From: Malania oleifera
Taxonomy: Eukaryota; Streptophyta; Magnoliopsida; Santalales; Ximeniaceae
Assembly (NCBI RefSeq): GCF_029873635.1
Contig: NC_080422.1
Coordinates: 1,468,001-1,532,000, forward strand
Direction of reading: 5' to 3'
DNA length: 64,000 nt
Position numbers and translations under genes: made by a program. Below are positions 45,498 through 55,169 of this stretch, piece by piece. The notes beneath the pieces are model-generated. The model was not told the DNA's origin and ran no database searches. It saw only the letters and a program-made list of their open reading frames with translations. Numbering within the stretch: the stretch's first letter is position 1; every line of letters starts with the position of its first letter.

Positions 45498-46512
45498 TAT
45501 TTTCATTCTATTGACTAACTCGAATTTGGATTACATATTAAGAAGTATTCAATTTTTGTGAAGAATGTCTTCCCATAAATCAATCCAAATGTTTTACATA
45601 GACTTTTATATTATCATAAATGTCATCCGTTTATTTATTTACTGCTTTATGGGTATTGTATTATATATATATTTTATAATTATTTAAAAGAATGGTTCAG
45701 TCGGACTTGTTGGGCAAACTTATGATTTTGATAACTACAAGGTTACGAGTTCGATTCCCCATTTGTGATTTGTTCGGTCAATTATTAGGAATCCATTAAT
45801 GGACAAGCCAAAACATTTCCACCCTCGTGAGTTTAGTGCCGCACCGGGGGTTCAAATTAAAGGGTTCATTGGTGGCTGGAGTTGCCACGTCATCAAAAGA
45901 AATATTATTTAAATGAGTAGGTAAAAATGGTATAATATTTGGTAATTAAATATAATATTTATATTATAATATAAAAAAAAAATTTCTTTACACTTATACT
46001 TAGGGTGGCTAAAAAATTACCCTTCATATATTATAGGGGTAGGGGAAGACCACAGTATTGGAGCACAGGTGGGGCACGTGAGATCAAACAGCATACCAAC
46101 AACGACGTCGTTTGGGGGGAATGCTCCGTACAGGATGTCGTTCGACCATCCCAGCCACCGCCAAGGACTGATGCAGCTGAAAAGGTCTCAGACGGAAGTG
46201 GTCTCTGCTTCCCGATCTTCTTCGTCTCTGTATAACAACAAAATTATTAATAACAAAAGCGAGAACACTAATAATGTTTTCAATGGCGGCGGAATTTGGA
46301 AGGTGAAGCTGGTGATAAGCCCAGAACAACTGCTGCAGATTTTGTCCCGAGAGGCTTCTACCCAAGAGCTGATTGAGAGCGTGAGAACCGTCGCCAAGTG
46401 TGGGAACTACGGCCTCTCCGCCTTCCCTTCTTCTTCCTCCTCCTCCGTCGCATTTTCCGACGACGATCACTGCAGCCTCTCCGCCACCAGCTGCCGGATT
46501 CCCGCTTCCTAG
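44337..46512 (+). CDS. PADRE (DUF4228) protein, two exons
   Basis: Exon 1 is 44337-44595, ending ACAG before GTGAAC. Exon 2 ends with the stop at 46510-46512 and begins at 46037 (after TTATAG) or 46004 (after CTTAG); both keep the frame and give 244 or 255 residues. Exon 1 has MGNC (myristoylation/palmitoylation), then VVTWNGGVMELGAPITAECI (21-40), EFPGHGIF, DLFWKPL and PGHSYYLLPL (68-77), the conserved N-terminal half of PADRE. Exon 2 has YRMSFDHPS, LKRSQTEV and WKVKLVISPEQLLQILS with ELIESVRTVAKCG, the C-terminal half, then a serine-rich tail. The family is plant-specific and stress-responsive; its biochemistry is unknown. A SINE sits in the intron. The antisense frame 46084-46470 is a shadow. 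Confidence 0.9.
45461..45494 (+). repeat. (AT)n microsatellite in the gene 2 intron
   Basis: A 34-base AT run about 870 bases into the intron. Confidence 0.9.
45692..45903 (+). mobile_element. tRNA-derived SINE in the gene 2 intron
   Basis: An A-box-like TGGTTCAGTCGG (from 45693) and a B-box-like GAGTTCGATTCCC about 50 bp later form an internal RNA polymerase III promoter. The body is about 212 bp and is flanked by ATTATTTAAAAGA (45679-45691) and ATTATTTAAATGA (45904-45916), a 13-bp target duplication with one mismatch. There is no tRNA cloverleaf, so it is a SINE and not a tRNA gene. It sits just upstream of the exon 2 acceptor. Confidence 0.8.
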
Positions 46513-47298
46513 GTAGATAGCTACCTAACTGCCTCAAGATCGGAAGACTCGTAAGGAATGACGTCTTTATATAAGATTTAAAATTCTCCGATCACAGGAT
46601 GACTTTAGTGTGAATCCGATATCTTGCGATTGAAAGATTCCAAATCTCCTGTTTCTTGCTAGCTTATATATATTTATATGGCTTCTTACTCAATTGATAT
46701 TTAGACTGCGTTTTAACTTGTAGTTATCTCGGGTTTCTAAGTTTGCCATAATTTAATTTAATTTTTCTGTATTGCATTAATATTTTGTTAAATTAAAAAT
46801 TTTTGGATTTGACTGGATTGTATGGATATATATGTTTTGTGCTTCGAGTGTTCTTACTGTGCAATCAAATCATCACAAATCTAAATTCATCTTTCAATCT
46901 TTCAATCTTTCAAAATTCAAGTTCCACAAAGTGAGGAGTTTGAGCAAATTAATTAATTGATTAACATAATTACTTTTATATATATATATATATATATATA
47001 TAACATAATTACTTATATATATATATATATATATATATATTTCTATGCTTTTTTTTCTTCATCATTTTTCTCATTGCTTGTGAAACCGGTATAATATACA
47101 AACTTGAGAGTTAGAAGATCCAAACATCGAAAAGATCTTTTTAAGCATGCCGTAATTAATTGGGAGTGCTTATTAATTTATACGTCGGATGTTTTACTTG
47201 AAATAATTACCTAACTATTTACTAAAAATTATATATAATTAATGGCCATGAAAGATGATGAATCAAATAGAGAACATGCATGTCATGTCATGTATAGT
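46513..47298. other. 3' flank of gene 2, AT-rich
   Basis: The first ~250 bases are probably 3' UTR. AT microsatellites lie at about 46977-47002 and 47012-47040. No further gene is visible before the copia duplication CTATC at 47299-47303. Confidence 0.5.
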
Positions 47299-47303
47299 CT
47301 ATC

Positions 47304-48357
47304 TGTTGCGTGTAATTCCAGCTGATTGCTAATTCTATTTTCAGATTTTAATTAATTCCAAATCAGCCCCAATAACACCTAAACATAAACCTGTTTATTT
47401 TGACGCGTGTGTGCTAAGCCTGATCAAGAAAAATGTACGTTCACCAAATAATATATAGCAACGCATAAACATGTCACAAGCACAATCCACAAGAACACAT
47501 TTACGTGGTTCGGCCCAAAACTTGGCCTACATCCACGGCAGAAACTCACCTCCAGAGACACTATATAAAACCGGTGAAAATAAATACAAGTACACACTGA
47601 TTTACCCTTTCTTGTCTTACCGATTTCTTCTGAAAATCAGCCCAAGAACAACCCAAGAAATCTACCCTTCGCACCTGCGAATAACCCTAGGTTTCTTCCT
47701 ATTGTTCTCCCTAATTTCCCTACAAGAAACCCCTCCCAAGAAATCAAATCTACATGTGTCTTTACCTTCCCTTACCAGTGCATGAATCTCTATTGGAGAT
47801 TGGAGATACCCAGCGCCGCACCTCCTCCTGCCAGCTTTTTCTCCCGTGCGGCCTCACTCTCCCGCGCGACTGCTGAAGCCTCTCGGTTCTGCAGGTGCTC
47901 GCTCGGCTGGGAAGTCTCCTGCTGCTGGGAAGAACTCGCGGCTGGCTGTGGAGGAAGATGGTGCAGCGTCTCTCTCGGTTCTGGAGCTGCAAACACAAGA
48001 AGAAGAAAACCTCTTCTGTGCTGCCGTCTCTCAAGGCTGCTCTCACTCACGGCCGCTGAAAATCCTCTCTTGCGCTCGGGTGCGGCTGCCCTCTGAACCT
48101 GCAAAACCAAAAATCCCCCAAAGCCCCTTTTGCTGTATTTCTTTTCCTGAAGCCGCCAAGATCCCCTTCTGCCGTGCCCCCTTTTTTCTTGAAGCTACGA
48201 AGATTACGCCCAGATCCAGCTCTTCCCCCCTGCTGTTCACTTTTATTTCATTTACAAAATAACTACACATGAAATTACATCCATGCCCCCCAACAGCAGC
48301 TGTTGGATCTGGAGAGAACGAACGGCCTAGATCTCTTCAAGCCTTGACACTCCAACA
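47304..48357 (-). mobile_element. C1 3' LTR
   Basis: 1054 bp. It is GC-rich in its right half, giving long overlapping frames on both strands (47762-48270) that recur in the other LTR and are not genes. ACGTGGTTCGGCCCAAAACT at about 47503 is a phrase I recognise from plant LTRs. Confidence 0.92.
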
Positions 48358-48432
48358 ATTCTCCACCTTGGCAAGCTTGTAACCCTTGCACCTCCTTAGC
48401 ATCTCCCGTGGCGGTTCCTACAAAACAAAATA

Positions 48433-48675
48433 CTAACAGCTTCCAAGGTTAACCAAGTTCGAACCATGTTCAAACTTTGATTTAGGTACTACTTTAGTCA
48501 TCAAATCTGAAGTCCAACTAATAGCACTACCTAAAAAACAAAAGACCATACCAGACAAAGACTTCATGGTATCTAGATTTCTAGCATAGTCAGAATCTAC
48601 ATATCCTTTTAATCCTAATTCACAATGCATATCCTTTTTACCAAATATTAATCCTTGCTGTTTTGTTCTAGACAA
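48433..48675 (-). pseudogene. C1 RNase H fragment
   Basis: The frame carries GYVDSDYARNLDTMKSLSG and VFCFLGSAISW, the start of a copia RNase H with its catalytic aspartates. The C-terminal part is missing or out of frame before the 3' LTR. Confidence 0.82.
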
Positions 48676-48917
48676 GTATTAAAAAATTTGTTTCAAAGCA
48701 TGCTAATGTGGTTTTCCAGGTTTGCTCATAAATCTACTCACTTGACTTACAGCATAAGATAGATCAGGTCTAGAATATACCATAGCATACATTACATTAC
48801 CAACCATACTAGCATCTATTCATAAACAGTGACTCATCTTCAATTTCAGGACACTGTTTGCTAGACAACTTAACATGCTATGCAACAAGAATAGAAGTAG
48901 ATTTAACATGACTCATT

Positions 48918-50088
48918 TCAAATCTTTTTTAATACCTTTGAAATACAAGACTTTTGAGACAAGTAGAGAAGCTTTTTATTCCTTTCTCTAGTTATTTCCA
49001 TACCAAGTATCCTTTTAACAGGTCCTAAGTCTTTCATTTCAAATTCAGATTTGAGCATGCACTTAACTTGATTTAACATATCCATGTCTTTACAAGCAAC
49101 CAACATGTCATCAACATATAATAGCAAATATATATGACATTTATCACATGGTTTAAAATAAACACAACCATCATAATTGCTTCTACAGAAATCATTTTGA
49201 ATCATGTAAGAATCAAATCATCTATACCATTGTCTAGGTGACTGTTACAACCCATATAAAGATTTTTTTTTTTAATAAACATACATGATTTTTATTCACT
49301 TCCGTATCAAAGCCCTCAGGAGGTTGCATATAAATTATTTCTTCCAAAGTACCATGCAAGAAAGCAGTTTTAACATCAAGTTGTTCCAAATGCAAGTCAT
49401 GTACAGCAACAAAGGATAATAGAATTCTAATAGAACTATGCCTTACAACAGGGGAAAATATTTCATTATAGTCTACCCCTTCCCTTTGAGTAAATCCCTT
49501 AGCCACTAACCTAGCTTTATACCTAGGTGGTTCAACTCCAGGGATTCAATCTTTCCTCTTAAAGATCCACTTGGATCCTATGAGTTTTTGTTTTTCTAGT
49601 CTAGGTACCATCACCCATGTCTCATTCTTGTTTAGAGACTCCATTTCTTCTTGCATTGTAAGAATCCATTTTTCAACCTCTTTACTATCCATGGCCTCTC
49701 TAAAAGTCCTAGGCTCCACCTCAATTTCTGTTTCAGCAACAGAAAGAGCAAACGCTGTCATATCAGCTTCCCCATACCTTTGAGGAGGTCTTATAACCCT
49801 CCTCTCCCTATCCCGTGCTAGAAGGTAAGTTTTACTCAAATTAGAGGTTTTCGTTTCTGAGTTTTGCTCCTCAAAAACTGCAGCATCTGTTTCTAAATGG
49901 CTACGTGAAGTGGAGGGTTGCTCCACCTCAAGCTGCGAGTCACTAGTATCAGAGTGTCTAACAGTCTGAGTGTATGTAATCAAGAGTCTATTTCGTGGTG
50001 TGAGTGGACTTCTTAAAACTAACCCTAGTAGACTTTCCCAAGACACACTCCTCACATAATGACAATTCCTCAAGTTTCCTATCTCCAA
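48918..50088 (-). pseudogene. C1 reverse transcriptase, broken
   Basis: 49546-50088 holds the linker and RT start (REAMDSKEVEKWILTMQEEM, NETWVMVPR, SKWIFKRK). 49234-49506 continues with [33 protein letters not shown] and YMQPPEGF. 48918-49205 has LLYVDDMLVAC with the catalytic aspartates. Stops and frameshifts separate the pieces. The region upstream of 49546 passes directly from the first residues of integrase to the hypervariable linker, so the integrase core is deleted. Confidence 0.87.
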
Positions 50089-50161
50089 GGAGCCCCTATT
50101 TCTCCAGCCCCTTTAGGCCCTGTAGGCTAACATGTCCTAGCCTACTATGCCACAAGGAAAC

Positions 50162-51445
50162 CTAATTTTCTACCCTGTGATTGATAGGTGAAGCCTCACC
50201 CATCACTGTCTTTCCTACCAAGGCGTACAACCCATTCTTTAGCACCCCTTTCATCACTACCAGTGAACCTCTACAAACTCTTAGGCTACCTCCTTCAGAC
50301 TTAAACGTGTACCTTGTCTTATCTAAGCTACCCAGAGAAATCAAGTTTCTCTTCAGCTCAGGTATGTACCTCACATCTCTTAGCACTCTCTCCATCCCAT
50401 CATGCATTAGAAGTCTCACAGTCCTTATACCCTGTATTTTACATGATTTATTGTTTCCTAGGATAACATGACCTCCTTCTAAGCATGCAAAGGACTCAAA
50501 CCAATTTTTCAATGGACACATATGGAAGGAACATCCTGAATCTAATATCCATTCTTTTCCCGAATCTCTATCAGAGACATTCAATACTTCCGCACTATCA
50601 TACCCATCTAAAACTACAGCTGCCTTACCCTTTGATTCAGAGGTGGTGACATTTGCACCATTGTTCCTCTCAGGGCAATCCCTCCTAAAATGTCCTTCCT
50701 TGTGACATGCATAACACTTTAGTGCCTTGCTCTTAGACTTCGATGTAAACCTCTTGTCTTTTCCTTTCTCGTTCCTCTTTTCAGACCTACCTCTCACATT
50801 TAACCCTTCCCCTGACCCTAATTTAGACTCAAACTTAGTGTGCAATTCCCTAGAGTACAAAACAGCTTGCACATCTTCCAAAGTCAGCCTCTCTCTCCCA
50901 TACATCATAGTTTCTTTAATATGGTCATATGTGGAATCAAGAGAACTCAATAAAAGAATTGCCTGGTCTTCTTCATCTATACTAATATTAATATTAGCAA
51001 GATCCAAGAGAATTTTATTAAATTCATCTAAATGTTCATCAATCGATGTTCCAGGGGTCATTCTAAAGGTGTACAGTCTAGTCATCTTATGGAGTCTATT
51101 TGCTAGGGATTTTGTCATGTACAAACTCTCTAGTTTTGACCACACTCCAGCTGCCGTATCCTCATTGGCAACTTCCCTAAGCACTTTGTCTCCTAAGGAC
51201 AAGATAATGGCACTATGTGCCTTTTGAAGAATTTCGGGCTTCATTTTTTCGGTGGAGGGAAAATCTTGTTTCCCCTCTTGTGAAGTGGATGCTCCCTTCT
51301 TTTCTCCAAGAAGAGCCTCCTCAAGCCCCTGCTGTACCAAGATGGCACGCATCTTAATCCTCCACAAACCAAAGTCATTCTTGCAGGTAAATTTTTCTAT
51401 TTCAAACCTAGCGGTCCCCATCACATAGCCAGGCTCTAATACCAC
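50162..51445 (-). CDS. C1 gag and protease, 427-residue open frame
   Basis: This intact frame starts one base from the LTR, at the primer-binding region, so its annotated ATG (51445) may be slightly upstream of the true one (MGTARFEIEKF). It holds the copia gag core (NDFGLWRIKMRAILVQQGL, VWSKLESLYMTKSLANRLH, LDEFNKILLDL), the zinc knuckle CYACHKEGHFRRDCP and a protease active site WILDSGCSFHMC, then the YIPELKRNLISLG segment. A stop follows before the GAG-pre-integrase motif WHSRLGH at about 50130. Gag could still be made, but no complete polyprotein. Confidence 0.88.
   Translation of the reverse strand: MVLEPGYVMGTARFEIEKFTCKNDFGLWRIKMRAILVQQGLEEALLGEKKGASTSQEGKQDFPSTEKMKPEILQKAHSAIILSLGDKVLREVANEDTAAGVWSKLESLYMTKSLANRLHKMTRLYTFRMTPGTSIDEHLDEFNKILLDLANINISIDEEDQAILLLSSLDSTYDHIKETMMYGRERLTLEDVQAVLYSRELHTKFESKLGSGEGLNVRGRSEKRNEKGKDKRFTSKSKSKALKCYACHKEGHFRRDCPERNNGANVTTSESKGKAAVVLDGYDSAEVLNVSDRDSGKEWILDSGCSFHMCPLKNWFESFACLEGGHVILGNNKSCKIQGIRTVRLLMHDGMERVLRDVRYIPELKRNLISLGSLDKTRYTFKSEGGSLRVCRGSLVVMKGVLKNGLYALVGKTVMGEASPINHRVEN
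51431..51444 (-). other. Primer-binding site of C1
   Basis: TGGTATTAGAGCCT on the minus strand lies 2 nt after the 5' LTR end. It matches the initiator-methionine tRNA site with one C to T change. Confidence 0.88.
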
Positions 51446-51446
51446 T

Positions 51447-53442
51447 TGTTGCGTGTAATTCCAGCTGATTGCTAATTCTATTTTCAGATTTTAATTAATT
51501 CCAAATCAGCCCCAATAACACCTAAACATAAACCTGTTTATTTTGACGCGTGTGTGCTAAGCCTGATCAAGAAAAATGTACGTTCACCAAATAATATATA
51601 GCAACGCATAAACATGTCACAAGCACAATCCACAAGAACACATTTACGTGGTTCGGCCCAAAACTTGGCCTACATCCACGGCAGAAACTCACCTCCAGAG
51701 ACACTATATAAAACCGGTGAAAATAAATACAAGTACACACTGATTTACCCTTTCTTGTCTTACCGATTTCTTCTGAAAATCAGCCCAAGAACAACCCAAG
51801 AAATCTACCCTTCGCACCTGCGAATAACCCTAGGTTTCTTCCTATTGTTCTCCCTAATTTCCCTACAAGAAACCCCTCCCAAGAAATCAAATCTACATGT
51901 GTCTTTACCTTCCCTTACCAGTGCGTGAATCTCTATTGGAGATTGGAGATACCCAGCGCCGCACCTCCTCCTGCCGGCTTCTTCTCCCGTGCGGCCTCAC
52001 TCTCCCCTGCGACTGCTGAAGCCTCTCGGTTCTGCAGGTGCTCGCTTGGCTGGGAAGTCTCCTGCTGCTGGGAAGAACTCGCGGCTGGCTGTGGAGGAAG
52101 ATGGTGCAGCGTCTCTCTCGGTTCTGGAGCTGCAAACACACGAAGAAGAAAACCTCTTCTGTGCTGCCGTCTCTCAAGGCTGCTCTCGCTCACGGCCGCT
52201 AAAAATCCTTTCTTGCGCTCTGGTGCGGCTGCCTAGGGGTGAGCATAATTCGGGGAAAACCGAATTAACCGAATTAACCGACCGAAATTGGTCGGTTCGG
52301 TTCGGTTAAAAAATTATGTTCGGTCGGTTCGGTTATGCTTTCCAACATTTCGGTGAATCGGGTTTCGGTTCGGTTAATGGAGAATGTTAATTCGGTTAAC
52401 CGATTAACCGAATTAATAATTAATTAAATTTAAATATAAATTAGTAAATTAAAATCTGGTTATTATTTTTCTGGTATTCTCTCAAACTCTCAGGCTCAGT
52501 CTCACACTCAGCCAGAACGCAGAAGACCCTCCCTCACTGGCAATGAGTCACTGCCTCTCTCTCGCTCACCTGAGCTCGCTCATTCGCAGTCCACACCAGA
52601 CACCACCGGTCCACCAGACTCCATCTTCCCGCGATGCCGTCGTATGTGTCCATCGCCGTCGCCGACTCGCCATCGCCGCCATCATCACCAACACGGCAAC
52701 ACAGACTACACAGTCATTGCTCTCTGAAATCGGAAGGCCATCACCGAGTCACTGCCTCTCTCCCACTCATTCGAGCTCACTGCTCCGCACCGCCATCGCC
52801 ATCGTCGTCGCCGTCCATCGTCACCAGCACACAAGCTGACAAGCTCCCTCTCATTCTCATTTCTCTTCTCTCGTGCACATACCAGTTCACTGAGAAGTGA
52901 GAACCACCCCCGAGTCCCCTTCCTTCACTTCTCGGGAAGCTTCCCCCCTGCCCTCACTTCTCGGATACACTTTCCCGGCTTCCCCCCTTCCCTCACTTCT
53001 CGATTAAATTCGGTTAACCAAATTACCCGAAAAATAAATTCGGTCGGTTCGATTCGGTTCAGCCAAACGGTTCGGTTGGTTCGGTTAACAGTTTTCTTTA
53101 ACCGAAAATTTCGGTTAATTCGGTTAATTAACCGAATATGGCCGAACCGACCGTTTGCTCACCCCTACGGCTGCCCTCTGAACCTACAAAACCGAAAATC
53201 CCCCAAAGCCCCTTTTGCTGTATTTCTTTTCCTGAAGCCGCCAAGATCCCCTTCTGCCGCGCCCCCTTTTTTCTTGAAGTTGTGAAGATTACCCCCAGAT
53301 CCAGCTCTTCCCCCCTGCTGTTCACTTTTATTTCATTTACAAAATAACTACACATGAAATTACATCCATGCCCCCCAACAGCAGCTGTTGGATCTGGAGA
53401 GAACGAACGGCCTAGATCTCTTCAAGCCTTGACACTCCAACA
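51447..53442 (-). mobile_element. C1 5' LTR with nested hAT element
   Basis: 1996 bp in total, 1054 bp after removal of the 934-bp hAT element and one 8-bp duplication. Otherwise it matches the 3' LTR closely. Confidence 0.93.
52234..53167. mobile_element. Non-autonomous hAT element, 934 bp
   Basis: It starts TAGGGGTGAGCA and ends TGCTCACCCCTA, a perfect 12-bp terminal inverted repeat of hAT type, with perfect 8-bp duplications CGGCTGCC at 52226-52233 and 53168-53175. Subterminal regions are dense in CGGTT/AACCG words (TTCGGTTAACCGAATTAACC). The middle (about 52470-52980) is GC-rich, pyrimidine-biased and unlike the ends. The frames at 52543-52900 have no recognisable domain. No transposase is present. 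Confidence 0.93.
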
Positions 53443-53447
53443 CTATC

Positions 53448-54356
53448 AAAATTGAATCATTTTACATTCTCATTCGTTTAATTCTATAATTAATTTAACA
53501 AAATTATTTTTCAATATCAAAATAAAAATCAAACAAAAAGAGTCAAAACAAGTGTTTAATTTACTTCTTAAAATATAAATTATTTTAGAATTTACTAATC
53601 TCATTAGGCCTCTTAATATTAGTTTTCAACAGTAATTTTTGCAAACTAAACTTATCGATTATGCACCACATCGAACCATTTTCATTCACATTTTTTTCTT
53701 TTTTAGTTGAGTAAAATATTTTTTGTCAATCATGCAAAAATTTTAGCTCGTATTGGATTTGATTGTTATATCTATGACATTTTGTATGACATTTTTCACT
53801 CATTTTCGTTCTCTCTTTATTTATTTATTATTTTTTCCTTTAATCAACTTGATTATCTAAACTTTCGAAAAATTTTGTTTTTAGCACTTTTATGACATGA
53901 GTTTGAATTTTAATCAACTCAAGGAGAATGAAGCAAAATCCAAAGTGTTTGGAATTTTTAGAAAATTAGACTATTTAACTAAGTTATATGCTTGGGGTTA
54001 CTTTGATGTTTTATGAGTGATTTGGGGATTTTTGTTAGGACAAAAGACACTTACCTCTACTGAGATTTAACAAAAAAAATAATGACATTCCTTGATATTT
54101 TCAAAATTCCAAGGATCTCTTCTGAATTTTTGAGAATTCCAAGAACCACCCTTGAGATTAAATAAAAGAATATAAATCTCCCCTTATATTTTGTAAAATG
54201 ATATTTTTTTTCAAAGGGAGGTAGCATATGCTTTTTTTTTTTGGCAAGTTTCAGGAGAGGTCTGTGACATTTTTGAAACCTAAAGGGAGACGAGCGTGAT
54301 TTACTTTTTTTTTTTCTTTTAATTTTTAATTTTTAAAATTTTTTTTTATATATACA
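53448..54356. other. AT-rich intergenic DNA
   Basis: No gene is supported. The 62-codon frame at 53707-53895 is AT-driven and hydrophobic without homology that I recognise. Poly-T stretches lie near 54227-54241 and 54306-54316. Confidence 0.45.
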
Positions 54357-54427
54357 TGTAACGACTCGAAAAATAATGGTATTTAAATAATAAGAGAGAG
54401 GGAAATGGAATCAGTAACAGAAGGAGG

Positions 54428-54638
54428 CAGTCGACGACATTGCATTTTTAAGATGATAATTCCAAGAAATTTCCACAGGCCTCGTCGACGAACACAGGGG
54501 TTTCGTCGATGAGGTCCTGTTTTCGTTGATGAGGAGATACCGAGAGGGGTTTTTAGGACAGACTGAAATTCGTTGATGAAGGAGGAAGTTGGTCAACAAA
54601 ATTATTGAAGGACTCATCGACGAGGTGACGTGGCTCGT
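54428..54638 (+). promoter_or_regulatory. TCGTCGACGA array in H
   Basis: About eight motifs: perfect TCGTCGACGA near 54481, others TCGTCGATGA, TCGTTGATGA and TCATCGACGA. One more perfect copy (60296-60305) lies beyond G4, whose CTCGT target duplication is taken from a motif of the array. The H TATA box is TATAAATA at 60315-60322. Confidence 0.75.
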
Positions 54639-55158
54639 TGTCACGGTCCGCCTTTTTCACACCGTTGTGAAGGGCCGTGCGGCGCTAGATAAAGCACTCT
54701 TGCTTAACTAGCCAGCCTTTTGTTTACCAACATTCATCCACGAAGCACTTTCATTAACATTCAATCAGATAGCAGCGGAAATAATAATCAATTCATGAAA
54801 GCCGTGGCAACCAAGCAGTAAATATTGAAGCAAACGTAATTCATTAACAAATCCTCCGTTGACATGTTGTACTTAGCGAGGGAGGCAAGTAGGCTAAGCA
54901 CGTTGACAATTGCTAGTGAGTTTTACAATGATTGATGAACACTCACCCTCCCTTAAAGAGCTTTCTGGGCCATTCTCACTCTGGCACTAGGAAACATCAA
55001 AGTGACCGAGGAGTCATACTGCCTTATTTGGCTTACAATTAAATAAATACTGGAAAATAACCCTACACTAGTATTTACATGATGGAAACCCATCCCAAAC
55101 ACACGAGATAAGCGGTCACAGGCAAGCATAATGCCCTGAACAAGCTTAGCTCGTGACA
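54639..55158 (-). mobile_element. G4 3' LTR
   Basis: 520 bp. The polypurine tract AAGTGGGGGAGAA (minus strand, 55159-55171) adjoins it. Confidence 0.93.
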
Positions 55159-55169
55159 TTCTCCCCCAC

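Larger units (their letters stand above)
47304..53442 (-). mobile_element. C1: Tork/Tnt1-like copia element, integrase deleted
   Basis: C1 has LTRs at 47304-48357 (3') and 51447-53442 (5'), starting TGTTGCGTGTAATTCC and ending GACACTCCAACA on the plus strand, and perfect CTATC duplications at 47299-47303 and 53443-53447. After removal of the hAT insertion and its 8-bp duplication both LTRs are exactly 1054 bp and differ at about 18 positions by eye. The internal region is only 3.09 kb, against roughly 4.2 kb for typical relatives, because the integrase core is missing. Gag resembles Tnt1 and other Tork-lineage gags. Confidence 0.93.

Noticed and set aside
45692-45765. tRNA gene
   Set aside because: A and B boxes are present, but there is no cloverleaf or anticodon stem, and a 13-bp target duplication marks a SINE.
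47762-48270. Overlapping frames of 94-138 codons on both strands, repeated at 51905-52309
   Set aside because: They lie in the GC-rich part of the C1 LTR, occur in both LTRs on both strands, and show no domain.
50727-51227. Plus-strand 166-codon frame
   Set aside because: It is the antisense of the C1 gag core.
52543-52900. Two overlapping frames of 98 and 88 codons in the hAT element
   Set aside because: Composition-driven frames in a pyrimidine-rich segment, without transposase motifs or other domains.
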